NCBI GenBank assembly: GCA_028873695.1
Contig: JAPPNU010000044.1
Location: 124,001 to 188,000 of the forward strand
Direction: 5' to 3'
Source of the DNA: Gemmatimonadota bacterium
Lineage (GTDB): Bacteria > Latescibacterota > UBA2968 > GCA-2709665
Length of the DNA: 64,000 bases
Within the stretch, counting starts at the first letter, position 1. Every line of letters begins with the position of its first letter. This document shows positions 23,877 to 32,277 of the stretch, one piece after another. Made by a program: the position numbers and the translations under genes. Below the pieces are notes generated by a model. It was not told the origin of the DNA. It saw only the letters and a list, made by a program, of their open reading frames with translations, and did not search any database.

Positions 23877-24074
23877 ATCTCGCCTGCGACTTACTGTAAT
23901 TTCTCCCTGCGACCCCGTCCGGCGTTAGCAGTCCGTTGATAAAGTCGCTCTGCAGGCGAGGTCGAAGACAAGGCGCGCAACCGAGTCCCATCCCTCGATT
24001 CGGCGAGGGCGCGCAACGCAGTATTTCGACCGCAATGGCCGGCCGTAGCCCGGATGGGCTTTTTCAACGGGCTG

Positions 24075-25229
24075 TTACGGATCGGTCACGGATTTCCCAC
24101 GATTCCAGCGAGCTTTGTTTTCCTTCATCTCATCGTTCAAGGGAACGGTACGCGAGGTGGTCTGTGTGCGCGCGTCGTACAGCCATCGTCCCCGGTTGTC
24201 GCGGAGAACCGGCAGGCGCTGGTCCACAGTGGGCGGCGGAGCGGCCGCGCGGGGCCGGTCGGCGTACCAGTAGGCCACGCTGCTCATCTCGTTGCACAGA
24301 TGGTTTCCGTGGCCGTGCTCGATGGTCACCCTGATTTCCCGCTCGAATCGAACGGGGTTCTCCAGGTGGTGTACGTAGCTGGTCTGATAGCCGTCGGTAT
24401 CGCGCTCGTAGATTGAGGAGCCGTTGCGCAGGAAGGCGTTGGGCTGCATGCCCCATGCCTGGTTCAGATAGTCCTCGCTGCCTGTGCCGTGCAGGTCCGG
24501 CGGCCACCGGTACCCGTCCACCCAGATCATATCGTCGCCCTCGCCCCACCAGGTCCCCTGAAAGTTCGTGACGCTGATATTGCAGCCTATGTAGTGGCCG
24601 CGTCCCTGGGCGTCAAGGATCAGGTAGTTGTTTTCCCACGCCTCGCGTCCCGTATTGACGATATCCGCTTCCGGCGTATTGACCCGGATTTCGTGTCCCC
24701 AACCGCCGAAGGGGTTTTCCCGCCGGAATTCAGCGTGGAAATACCCGGTATCGGCCGGTACGCCATCGGGACAGGTCTCCCAGTCCACGTAGAAATACTG
24801 GCGGTGAGGCTCCTCGCTTTCGTTGACCAGTTCAACCCGCGCTCTTTCGCGAAAGGGCATGGGAACGTACGCGTTGAGCGCGCAGCCGGTTTCGAACTGG
24901 TTGTTGCTATTGGTCGACGCGCTAAACAGCAGGGACTGGTAGGAGTTGACAATGCCGTGGCCCAGACCGAAGAAATCGCCGAGAGGGCACAGTACGCTGG
25001 GATCTTCCGCATCGTCGTAGGTAATTTTCAGCAGGCACTCACGGTAGTGGTTGCGCTGGGTAAACCAGAGGTGCGTGATGCACGCGGGGCCTTCGACGTC
25101 GGCCAGGACCCGGGTCTCACCCGGCTCGATGGTCCACGCGTCGCTGTTTCGCCCGGCCGTATCCCAGGAAGAGTGGCGGCCGGTGCGGTTCGACTGAAGT
25201 CGGGCAAGTCCGCCCGGTATATCGTACAT
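24075..25229 (-). CDS. DUF2961 / glycoside hydrolase family 172-like protein
   Basis: A 384-residue protein. Features of DUF2961 are SWDTAGRNSDAWTIEPGETR near the start, GGWGHEIRVNTPEAD, GTWWGEGDDMIWVDG and the conserved HGTGSEDYLNQAWG near residue 265, whose Glu/Asp are the likely catalytic acids. Known GH172 enzymes act on fructofuranoside or arabinofuranoside linkages. The ATG at 25229 has AGGAG six bases upstream; a start at 25250 adds 7 residues. Leader repeat copy 3 lies 28 bases upstream. No signal peptide. Confidence 0.8.
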   Translation of the reverse strand: MYDIPGGLARLQSNRTGRHSSWDTAGRNSDAWTIEPGETRVLADVEGPACITHLWFTQRNHYRECLLKITYDDAEDPSVLCPLGDFFGLGHGIVNSYQSLLFSASTNSNNQFETGCALNAYVPMPFRERARVELVNESEEPHRQYFYVDWETCPDGVPADTGYFHAEFRRENPFGGWGHEIRVNTPEADIVNTGREAWENNYLILDAQGRGHYIGCNISVTNFQGTWWGEGDDMIWVDGYRWPPDLHGTGSEDYLNQAWGMQPNAFLRNGSSIYERDTDGYQTSYVHHLENPVRFEREIRVTIEHGHGNHLCNEMSSVAYWYADRPRAAAPPPTVDQRLPVLRDNRGRWLYDARTQTTSRTVPLNDEMKENKARWNRGKSVTDP

Positions 25230-25256
25230 GTGGGGCTCCTGAGTCTGCATGATTTA

Positions 25257-25298
25257 AACACATGAACTAACATGGATGGACAGGATGGGCAGGATAAA
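25257..25298 (-). repeat. Dispersed leader repeat, copy 3 (reverse)
   Basis: On the - strand it reads TTTATCCTGCCCATCCTGTC followed by CATCCATGTTAGTTCATG. It sits just upstream of the GH172-like start at 25229, in the same orientation to the gene as copies 1, 2 and 4. Confidence 0.7.
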
Positions 25299-25335
25299 CA
25301 CGAACGGCAAGAATGACGGCGCGGTGTTCGTTTCT

Positions 25336-25995
25336 TTACAGCAAACCCTTCCCTCGCTTGGACTCGATTATCTCGTCCACGAAATCCGGACCGCAGAAAG
25401 CCTCCAACCCGCTGCCGGGGAAGCACGTCGCCCATTCGTACAGGGCGCGTATTCGTTCTTCGTCGGATTCGGCCACGGGCGGTTGGGCGCGTACAGCGTC
25501 CAGTTGTTCGATGACGGCGTCGGCAATTCTGGCGTAAAGTCGGGATGTGCATTCGCTCACGCCCGAGGCGCCGTCCCGGGACTCCTGGTACCAGGACATC
25601 GCGTTGAACCCGAACACACGGACGCGAGGGTAGAAGGAACACATCAGGTTCCAGTCGTCTCCGTCCTTGTCCTGGTCCCCGGAGGAACGGAAGTCGGAGC
25701 GCAGGATCACCGATGGGATATCCAGGAATTTGGCGACCATGAACTCGACGACCGTACCGGAATCCAGGTCCGTGCCGTCAAAGTTGAAGAGGCCCAGGTC
25801 GCACGCCATCACCTGCTTCAGGTCCTGGTTTCGTATGTCGACCGCCCGTCCGGTCGCTTGTTCCAAGTGCTGCGGGACGACACAGGCATACCGGCCGTCC
25901 GAATGGCGTTCGATGGCTTCCGCCAGGATGGCGTTGCCGATGAGGTGTTTGTGGTCGAAGAGTTCACCGGCGAAATAGACGCTGTATGTGGTCAT
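25336..25995 (-). CDS. Nucleoside 2-deoxyribosyltransferase-like protein
   Basis: A 219-residue protein from MTTYSVYFAGELFDHKH. The frame opens 33 codons earlier but that part overlaps the next gene. Family marks are YFAGELF at the start, the strand ACDLGLFNFDG near residue 65, and SGTVVEFMVAKFLDIPSVIL near residue 78, whose Glu would be the nucleophile. Members transfer or hydrolyse (deoxy)ribosyl groups on nucleobases. A tail of about 60 residues beyond the domain is unassigned. It follows the beta-barrel gene after 46 bases. Confidence 0.8.
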   Translation of the reverse strand: MTTYSVYFAGELFDHKHLIGNAILAEAIERHSDGRYACVVPQHLEQATGRAVDIRNQDLKQVMACDLGLFNFDGTDLDSGTVVEFMVAKFLDIPSVILRSDFRSSGDQDKDGDDWNLMCSFYPRVRVFGFNAMSWYQESRDGASGVSECTSRLYARIADAVIEQLDAVRAQPPVAESDEERIRALYEWATCFPGSGLEAFCGPDFVDEIIESKRGKGLL

Positions 25996-26041
25996 TGCCG
26001 CAGAAACTTTCCTGATAGGGCGCCATTCCGACGGGTAAAGT

Positions 26042-26893
26042 TCATAGCGCGTAGCGCAAGGAAACGCGAAGCCCGTGGCTGGATAGCTTCGCATCTGTCT
26101 CCGCCAGATCGAGTTCCAGCGGCTCGCGGCTTCCGTCGCGCCAGACGATTCGCCCCTTGCCGCGCCCGGTTTCCACGGCGCCCGCGTGCAGGTACCGCCA
26201 GCCGAGGTCGATCGTTACCATTTCCAGGATCCGCACCGTGGCGCCGGCGGTCAACATGAACGTGAATCCTGTCCGGCTCGCGCCGGGCACGATCGTGGTC
26301 GTCCTGGGGAACGCCATGTGGGTCTCGCCGATGGTTTTTCGCGACAGGCCGCCTCCGCATCCGAGGAACGAGCTGAACGGTCCACGTCCGGGCAGGTCGA
26401 TATTTGCGCTGAATAGAGCAGAAAGAGAGGATATATCGGCCGAGACGTCCTGACGTCCGGAGGTCTGCACGAAATTGGCGCGGCCGTTAAAGGAGAACGG
26501 CGGGCGGTACTGTAGCGAGGCTTCGGCGCGGACGCGCTTTGTCGCGACGTAGCCTGCGCCCACTTCGAAACCGGGCGCCCTGGCGAATTCGCCCGAGGCG
26601 CTGAGGTCAGCGCCGTCCACCCCCGTTCCGCAACCGTAGAGCGCCGCCGGCGTCTCGCTCGAACAATTCCTGTCCCGGAACCGCGACGTCGCCCGCAGGT
26701 CCAGTGTGGCAGCGCCCAGAATGTAGAAATCACCACGCGCAAAGGATGCCGTACCGACCGTCGCGGGCGCGGTCTCCGCATCGGCGTCGGATGCCCGTGC
26801 AGAAGTCGGGCTCGCAACCGTCGCGACAACGGTCAGCGCGGTTCCGAACAGCAGACGATGGAATCCGAACTTGGTGTCACTTCCATTTGTCAT
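26042..26893 (-). CDS. Outer-membrane beta-barrel protein
   Basis: A 283-residue protein with a signal peptide (LLFGTALTVVATVASPTSAR, cleavage near residue 33). Alternating strands follow, such as GFEVGAGYVATKRVRAEASL and TGFTFMLTAGATVRI, and the chain ends SHGLRVSLRYAL as barrel proteins do. Four cysteines lie in loops. Function unknown; by architecture a small porin-like or surface protein. It supports a diderm envelope. Confidence 0.75.
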   Translation of the reverse strand: MTNGSDTKFGFHRLLFGTALTVVATVASPTSARASDADAETAPATVGTASFARGDFYILGAATLDLRATSRFRDRNCSSETPAALYGCGTGVDGADLSASGEFARAPGFEVGAGYVATKRVRAEASLQYRPPFSFNGRANFVQTSGRQDVSADISSLSALFSANIDLPGRGPFSSFLGCGGGLSRKTIGETHMAFPRTTTIVPGASRTGFTFMLTAGATVRILEMVTIDLGWRYLHAGAVETGRGKGRIVWRDGSREPLELDLAETDAKLSSHGLRVSLRYAL

Positions 26894-26992
26894 AATTTAA
26901 AATCAGGTTCTGTGCAGGAATGTCCGCACGAGTCAGTGGTCTCGGCACACTAATCGCGATGGCCTCGTCTCTGATCACACGGGTGTGCCGTT

Positions 26993-28162
26993 CTACTCTT
27001 CGCGTTTTCCGGCGTCGCTGCCCGGACTTTCTGACCGGGTCGATGTCCCTTGTTCCGGCTCTTTGACTCTCAGTTCGGCGCGCATGCTCGGAACCCCGAA
27101 CTTTTTCTCGGCACGCAAGTCTAACGCCTGCCGTGTGCGGTAGATTTCCGCTGCCAGGATCGCCTCGTCCGGCAAAGTCGTTTTGTATTCGGCAGCCATG
27201 ACCTGATTCGGCAATCCGTCGAGCGCGTACCGTGCAACGGCCTCGTCCTTCTGCGAACACAGGATCAGCCCGACCGGCGGATTCTCGTCATCGTGCATCC
27301 AGTGTTCGCGGGGGTAGTTGAGATAAAGGTGCATCTGCCCCGCGTCGGCGTGGGTGAATTTGCCTACCTTCAGGTCGATGACCACCAGGCAGCGCAGACG
27401 CCGATGGAAGAATAGCAGATCTACTCGATACCACTCATCTCCGACCCGAAGCCGCCGCTGCCGACCCATGAAACAGAAATCCCCGCCTAACTCCAGGAGA
27501 AAAGCCTCCAAGTGGGCAATTAGCGCTTCTTCAAGGTCGCTTTCCGAGTACTCGTCCTTGAGATTGAGGAATTCGAGAACGAATGGGTCTTTGATCTCCT
27601 CTTTGGGAAGGACTCGATCTTCGGGTCGCGCCTTCTGTCCCCGTGTGAGCATGGCGGCCTTGTTCTTTGAAAGAGCGGTTCGCTCGTAGAATTGAGAATT
27701 GATCTGACGGCTTAGTTGACGAACCGTCCAACCTCCGCGCAAAACCTCGGTTTCGTAAAATTCACGGGCATTTCTGTTCCTGACCGATAGCAGCCTCACG
27801 TAGGCGGACCAGGGAAGGGGAAAGTGCGAGGCGAGGATAGCCAGTGAAGGTTTCGCAGGCCTCGTGGGCGAACCTTCTCCATCTTCCAATTTTTCAGACA
27901 CTGTCTGAAGAATTCGTTCAACCGACCACAGCAAATAGAATTTCTTCATCTGGCTCAGATTGACAGATCCAAATCCACGCCCGAAGCGCTTCCTCAAGTC
28001 GGTCGAGAGTCTCTCGATGAGCGCAGTCCCGTATTCAGCGCGCTTTTCTCCTGATTGTTCAAATTCAACTATACGACGGCCGATCATCCAATACGCGGCA
28101 GTCATGACGGAATTCGCTGACCGAGCGACCGATCGCCTGGCGGCGTCGACAATTTTCGACAC
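26993..28162 (-). CDS. DUF1016 (YhcG-like) PD-(D/E)XK nuclease-domain protein
   Basis: A 389-residue protein. The N-terminal DUF1016_N helical domain includes AAYWMIGRRIVEFEQSG, FGSVNLSQMKKFYLLW and SREFYETE-like text (NAREFYETEVLRGGWTVRQL). The C-terminal nuclease domain has DLLFFHRRLRCLVVIDLKVG near residue 250, the D...(D/E)xK core. A TAA lies six codons upstream of the GTG at 28162, so the protein starts here and lacks the first 20-30 residues of longer relatives. These genes are frequent in defence islands; it ends the toxin-antitoxin cluster. Confidence 0.85.
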   Translation of the reverse strand: MSKIVDAARRSVARSANSVMTAAYWMIGRRIVEFEQSGEKRAEYGTALIERLSTDLRKRFGRGFGSVNLSQMKKFYLLWSVERILQTVSEKLEDGEGSPTRPAKPSLAILASHFPLPWSAYVRLLSVRNRNAREFYETEVLRGGWTVRQLSRQINSQFYERTALSKNKAAMLTRGQKARPEDRVLPKEEIKDPFVLEFLNLKDEYSESDLEEALIAHLEAFLLELGGDFCFMGRQRRLRVGDEWYRVDLLFFHRRLRCLVVIDLKVGKFTHADAGQMHLYLNYPREHWMHDDENPPVGLILCSQKDEAVARYALDGLPNQVMAAEYKTTLPDEAILAAEIYRTRQALDLRAEKKFGVPSMRAELRVKEPEQGTSTRSESPGSDAGKREE

Positions 28163-28280
28163 ATCGCCAAATATGGCCTGTTAACGAACATCCGACCCGT
28201 CGTCTGTGAGCATCCGTTCGTTCATGCACTGCTCTTCTTCCCGTGAGGGGTTTCGGCGAGGGTCTTGCATTCCGGACTCT

Positions 28281-28673
28281 TCATCTTATGCGTTCCTCCG
28301 CCCAGCGAATAACGGCTTCAGCGAGGGAAGTCGCTTCCTGGAATTGCTGTTCGGTGACTGTTTGGTCTACAGGGTAGCGAGTAGCCGTGGCAAACCGAGT
28401 TAGCTTTCTGGCCTGTCCGACGAAATCCGGAATCGTCTCGTCTGATTCCTTGAGCACGGAAAGCAACCTGGCCAAATCATGCACGTAGGGGAAGTCGATG
28501 CCGCGCTTGATCATCACCGCCTTGATGGCTTTCTCGGCAGCCTGCTGTGCGTGGAAGCACAGATCTTCCAGATAGGCATCAGGAATTCGGTTCTTCGCCA
28601 TTGCCAGATTGCTTCTTGCCCGATTCATCCATTCGCGAGGATCGTCGGCGGGAAAGCGTTCAGGAGGACTCAT
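28281..28673 (-). CDS. HEPN-domain protein (toxin of a HEPN/MNT pair)
   Basis: A 130-residue all-helical HEPN protein: EWMNRARSNLAMAKNR, then LEDLCFHAQQAAEKAIKAVM near residue 40. The Rx4-6H motif of ribonuclease HEPNs is not evident, so catalysis is uncertain. The start MSPPERFP at 28673 has GGGAGGG upstream and lies 13 bases inside the end of the MNT gene, so the two are coupled. In known pairs MNT adenylylates HEPN and silences it. Confidence 0.85.
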   Translation of the reverse strand: MSPPERFPADDPREWMNRARSNLAMAKNRIPDAYLEDLCFHAQQAAEKAIKAVMIKRGIDFPYVHDLARLLSVLKESDETIPDFVGQARKLTRFATATRYPVDQTVTEQQFQEATSLAEAVIRWAEERIR

Positions 28674-28986
28674 ATACCACCCTCCCCTCACTCAGCGCTG
28701 GTTTGATGATCACCGCGTGGCTGTCCTTGTACCGCTCCACGTCGTCGGACGTGACGACAACAGCGTCGACGGCTGCGCCTACGCCATCCAGATTCATATA
28801 AATCTCGCCCATCAGATCGAGCGCGTCCGCGCCGTCCTTGATGATGAGCAGATCGACGTCGCTGTGGCGGTTCATGTCGCCCCGGGCGGCGGACCCGAAG
28901 AGGATGATCTTCTCGGGCTCGGCCACCTCCACAATGCGCTGGATGATGTCGTCCAGCGTACTTTGGTCAATTCCCGATCTTTTCAT
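28660..28986 (-). CDS. Minimal nucleotidyltransferase (MNT antitoxin)
   Basis: A 108-residue nucleotidyltransferase. The active-site motif is IILFGSAARGDMNRHSDVD near residue 27 (GSx(3)Gx(5)SDxD), and the third Asp is in AVDAVVVTSDD. The start is taken at MKRSGIDQSTLDD (28986); the frame is open upstream but would overlap the DUF433 gene extensively. It overlaps both neighbours. It is the antitoxin partner of the HEPN gene. Confidence 0.85.
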   Translation of the reverse strand: MKRSGIDQSTLDDIIQRIVEVAEPEKIILFGSAARGDMNRHSDVDLLIIKDGADALDLMGEIYMNLDGVGAAVDAVVVTSDDVERYKDSHAVIIKPALSEGRVVYESS

Positions 28987-29215
28987 GAGTATGCCGATGT
29001 TTTCCCTTCGATCGGTGGGCAAAAAGCAGGCAGGCCTGGATATCTTCCGTTTCCAGAATCGGGTACTCGTTGAGAATTGTTTCCACGGTATCGCCTGCCG
29101 CAAGCATTCCGAGGACGTGTTCGACCGCGATGCGAATGTCTCGAATGATGGGCTTTCCACCAAAGACATCCGGGCGCACGGTTATGCGCTCGAGCAGTGC
29201 GGGATCAGTGGTCAT
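28967..29215 (-). CDS. DUF433 family protein (putative antitoxin)
   Basis: An 82-residue protein with the DUF433 core ITVRPDVFGGKPIIRDIRIA, then VLGMLAAGDTVETILNEYP and DIQACLLFAH. GGAAGG precedes the ATG at 29215. DUF433 is a small helix-turn-helix domain often paired with a DUF5615 PIN-like toxin; no such toxin follows. The last 13 residues are basic (HRSKGKHRHTHEKIGN) and unlike the family. One missing base would instead join the frame to the MNT gene, so the end may be damaged. Confidence 0.75.
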   Translation of the reverse strand: MTTDPALLERITVRPDVFGGKPIIRDIRIAVEHVLGMLAAGDTVETILNEYPILETEDIQACLLFAHRSKGKHRHTHEKIGN

Positions 29216-29228
29216 GCCTTCCACTTGT

Positions 29229-29495
29229 TCACAGCGCTTCAGAAGCCGTCGACCCGGTTGGTTCGCGCATGGGGTCGCGCGGCGGTATTTCCAGTTCCAC
29301 GCCGCCGAGGGGTGCGAACCGAGCCCGTATGGCGCGGGGCAGATTGGCAGGAGATTCTTGTTCGTTTAGCGCAGTGTGCAGAATCGCCCGCGCTTCCTCC
29401 TTCATGGAGTGGCCGTGCTCGGCCGCCCGGACGCGCAGCCGGCGCATCAGGTCATCGTCGAGATTACGAATTGTCAAGCTGGCCGACTTTTTCAT
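29229..29495 (-). CDS. FitA-like ribbon-helix-helix antitoxin, orphan
   Basis: An 88-residue protein from MKKSASLTIRNLDDDLMRRL; a GTG at 29507 adds 4 residues. The ribbon-helix-helix continues RVRAAEHGHSMKEEARAIL. The C-terminal toxin-wrapping tail has FAPLGGVELEIPPRDPMREP, typical of FitA/VapB. The FitB-type PIN toxin that should follow is missing, and a DUF433 gene starts 13 bases later. Confidence 0.8.
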   Translation of the reverse strand: MKKSASLTIRNLDDDLMRRLRVRAAEHGHSMKEEARAILHTALNEQESPANLPRAIRARFAPLGGVELEIPPRDPMREPTGSTASEAL

Positions 29496-29557
29496 CTTCA
29501 ATCCCACAATGTATGCAATGATCTCTTTGCCTGTGGGTTACTTCACTAAAGGACCCT

Positions 29558-30745
29558 CTAATTCTCTCGCCTCCTTCGCTGGGTTTCCATATAAAAATAG
29601 AGGGCGTGAAGTAGATTTGGAACTCTGTATCCTCCCCTTACTTCGGGATCTTTCTCCAATGCTCCAAGGCTTGTCATACGCCTCAGGAAATTATCCAAGC
29701 CCTTTTTTTCGGTATTAGAGAGCAATTGTCGAAGGTCTGCCCGCCGAAAATGAGTTTTCGAACTCTCAGCCATTTTTCGGAAGATCGCATGATATCGTTC
29801 ACTGCGGATTGCACTGAAAATCTGCGGATTCAAGTGTTTCCTTCCAATCACCTCCGCCGCCGTAGAAATGCCCTGCAGGATCTCGTTCTTGGATATCTGC
29901 GGTCCACGAGCCGTCCTCCAAACTGCGTCGCCGATTTCGTGCGCAAAAACCGGCAATCCGCCAGTGAACTGTGCCAGTAAATCGAAGCCCTCCTGCGAGG
30001 TCTCTGCGCCGCCGGCGCGAAATGAGTCATGGTAAAATTGCAGAACCTCACTGTCTGACCAGGGAGCGATGTCGATCAGATCGAAAACTCGCGCTAGAGA
30101 CAGTTGATTCTCCACGAGCTCCTGGCGCCTTTCCTCAAGACCTACAATGAGCACACAGAGGCGCAGTTGATCGCGAGAAGTTGCAATCTCATCCACGGTA
30201 CTCTTTAGCCAGTTGGCGAAAGCGTCCGAGCCAGCAAGTCCATTAATGTCGTCAAGAATCAGGAAAAGCGCCTTCCTTTGCTCGTCAAAGGTGTCAAGAA
30301 TTCTCTTAATTGACGGTACGAAGTGGCGCTCTATTCCTATCATGTCTTTTTCATCAAGGTTCAACTCAACCGTCACACCAAAGAGACCCACCTTGTTGAC
30401 ACGATCTCCAAAGAGATTGATGAGCTTCTGATGCCAGGGCTTGTCGATACTCTCCTTAACGATGCGATCATAGGTCCTTCGGAGCATCTCACTCAGATCC
30501 TGAACGCCTCCCAGGAACACGTGGCATCCGGCAACGTCATCATCCTGCTCGACCAGGTAGCGAACGAAGGCGGCGAGCGAACTCTTGCCGATTCCGCGTT
30601 CTCCGCTCACAAAGCCAATCCTGAAGCGACCCCTTGTACTGGCCTTGACCATTCCGCGTAAGCGCTCGATTTCGGCGTTGCGACCCACAAAAAACTCGAT
30701 GGGTACAGGTTGTCCGGGTCTAAACGGGCTGGATTCAGGGGTCAT
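29558..30745 (-). CDS. AAA/STAND-like ATPase (ORC/Cdc6-type)
   Basis: A 395-residue ATPase. FFVGRNAEIERLRGMV near residue 18 is the usual entry strand. Walker A is GERGIGKSSLAAFV near residue 48 and Walker B is ALFLILDDINGL near residue 160. Sensor-1-like text is LRLCVLIVGLEERRQEL. The C-terminal third has helix-rich winged-helix features (FRRADLRQLLSNTEKKGLDN). Such single-gene ATPases resemble ORC1/Cdc6 or archaeal-type MNS ATPases and often sit in defence or mobile loci. It heads the - strand cluster. Confidence 0.8.
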   Translation of the reverse strand: MTPESSPFRPGQPVPIEFFVGRNAEIERLRGMVKASTRGRFRIGFVSGERGIGKSSLAAFVRYLVEQDDDVAGCHVFLGGVQDLSEMLRRTYDRIVKESIDKPWHQKLINLFGDRVNKVGLFGVTVELNLDEKDMIGIERHFVPSIKRILDTFDEQRKALFLILDDINGLAGSDAFANWLKSTVDEIATSRDQLRLCVLIVGLEERRQELVENQLSLARVFDLIDIAPWSDSEVLQFYHDSFRAGGAETSQEGFDLLAQFTGGLPVFAHEIGDAVWRTARGPQISKNEILQGISTAAEVIGRKHLNPQIFSAIRSERYHAIFRKMAESSKTHFRRADLRQLLSNTEKKGLDNFLRRMTSLGALEKDPEVRGGYRVPNLLHALYFYMETQRRRREN

Positions 30746-30749
30746 ATCG

Positions 30750-30821
30750 TCAGTTCTCCCGATAAAGCAAATCTAAATTCTCAATCTGGAACTCTTTCAG
30801 CACATCGACCAGGCGATTCAT
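30750..30821 (-). other. Short ORF tail upstream of the ATPase
   Basis: A 23-codon reading MNRLVDVLKEFQIENLDLLY then REN stop, ending 4 bases before the ATPase start. The frame is open a further 17 codons upstream without a start. It may be the last piece of a deleted upstream partner or a short leader ORF. Confidence 0.3.
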
Positions 30822-31540
30822 CTCGGTTATTCCCGGCGAGTCGTCTGGTCGGCGAATCTTGTAGCTGTTGAATCAGGTCTCACGGCGAAAGCGCTTACGG
30901 GGGCTCTTTTATGCACGCCACGACGGTAATACAACGCCACGTGTTGGCGGTCTGAGGCATCTCCTCGCCAGACCTGAAATTGGCGAGTCTTGTTGTCTGG
31001 TGAATAGACAGGCGGTTTCGTGGTATGTTTCGGTTGGTGGACGTATTCCCGTTGCCTGATGAGGTTGTTGCGAGGTCGTCGTGGATGCTGCTCTCAATGG
31101 TGACGGTTCCTGTCGGTGTCACGTGAAGCTTGTACGTTTGATGATGGCCACTTCACCGCGCCACCATTTTTTTCGTATGAATTGTTTTGAGGAGCGTCGT
31201 AACGAACTTTTTCGATTCTGAACTAACGATATAGCTTACAATTCTTGCAGGTTATTGACAAGCGTTTTCTTCTGCAACGTGGCGAAATTCCATGTCAGGA
31301 AAACCGTCGGTAAAATGCGTGCATTTCGAACGAAACATCTCGATTCAAACGGTGTTACAATGCTTGTATTTCACTGCACGAAACACTATACTGGACAATA
31401 CACTATAGACATTGATACGAAAGTGAAAAAAACCCTCGTTCGGCGATAGTTGGAGCGCCAAATCTACGCAATCGCCGGATCGCAGCATCGGTAGTTCGAC
31501 TGTCGCGGCAATTTGATCCGGACAATCGCCGACCGCGGAC
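30822..31540. other. 719-bp stretch without a supported gene
   Basis: Frames at 30895-31122 (-) and 31255-31449 (+) are open but show no family features, no ribosome-binding site and unusual composition. The segment from about 31190 is AT-richer than its surroundings. I see no repeat, tRNA or clear promoter. Confidence 0.5.
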
Positions 31541-32149
31541 GTGACTTTGGAAGTATACACGTTAGAAATAGCCATCATAGCGATGGTCGTAATGGGCGCG
31601 GTGATCCTGATTGTGTATCTGATGAAGCACCAGATACGCAGGTGCCGATGGTGTATGCGATCGACGACCCCGGTTGAACATCTATCGCAGGGCGAAGGGG
31701 AGGAGGTGCGGCGCCTGATCCGGGACGAGGGAATGCCCGGGGAACCGGAGAAAAACGAGCTGTGTCCGCATTGCAAGCGAATTTACGACAGCCGCTGGTT
31801 CAGCGACGATCGTCCTTTCCGCATGGACGCGGAGTTGCTCGATCGCAAGTGCGCCTGTGGCTGCGACCTGTCTCGGCCTGCTCTGATCGTCGACACCGAC
31901 AAGCTGAAAACAGCATTACGCGAAATCCGCCCGGAGATTCTGGAGTTTATGGAACGGACGTACGGGAGAGAAGGGCTTCACGAGCGACTATATTCTTCGG
32001 TGTCCGATGAACATATCCTGTTCGTGTGCAGAAACTGTTTTCGGATTTATATGTGGTTGCCCGTGAAGGGCTTTCAGGTCTTCAAATGTGTGTCGTCCGG
32101 GCGTGAGAAGTACGAACGAGTAGCAGAACGCCGCCAGATGGAGACCTGA
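31541..32149 (+). CDS. Membrane-anchored Cys-rich (zinc-ribbon-like) protein
   Basis: A 202-residue product with a GTG start. One N-terminal transmembrane helix, LEIAIIAMVVMGAVILIVYL, then a cytoplasmic region with four Cys pairs: CRWC, CPHC, CACGC and CRNC. The spacing suits two zinc ribbons (CPHCKRIYDSRWF and CRNCFRIYMWL). Pairs 1 and 3 could form another. I recognise no named family. It stands alone between the defence cluster and the helicase. Confidence 0.55.
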   Translation: MTLEVYTLEIAIIAMVVMGAVILIVYLMKHQIRRCRWCMRSTTPVEHLSQGEGEEVRRLIRDEGMPGEPEKNELCPHCKRIYDSRWFSDDRPFRMDAELLDRKCACGCDLSRPALIVDTDKLKTALREIRPEILEFMERTYGREGLHERLYSSVSDEHILFVCRNCFRIYMWLPVKGFQVFKCVSSGREKYERVAERRQMET

Positions 32150-32206
32150 CAATACGCGCAAAAGCGACACCCGATCTCGCAGCTTCCACGTTTTTTCGTT
32201 TCCGGG

Positions 32207-32250
32207 TTTTTATCCTGCTCATCCTGTCCATCCATGTAAGTCCAGATTCG
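32207..32250 (+). repeat. Dispersed leader repeat, copy 4
   Basis: TATCCTGCTCATCCTGTCCA continuing TCCATGTAAGTCCAG, 28 bases before the ATG at 32278. Closest in sequence to copy 1. Confidence 0.7.
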
Positions 32251-32277
32251 TGAATTTTTCCGGTTAGAGAGACCACG

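Noticed and set aside
30895..31122. 75-codon - strand frame in the 30.8-31.5 kb gap
   Set aside because: It has no ribosome-binding site, no family signature and unusual Thr/Asn/Arg content; too weak to call.
31255..31449. 64-codon + frame in the same gap
   Set aside because: No family features or start signal; probably chance in AT-richer DNA.
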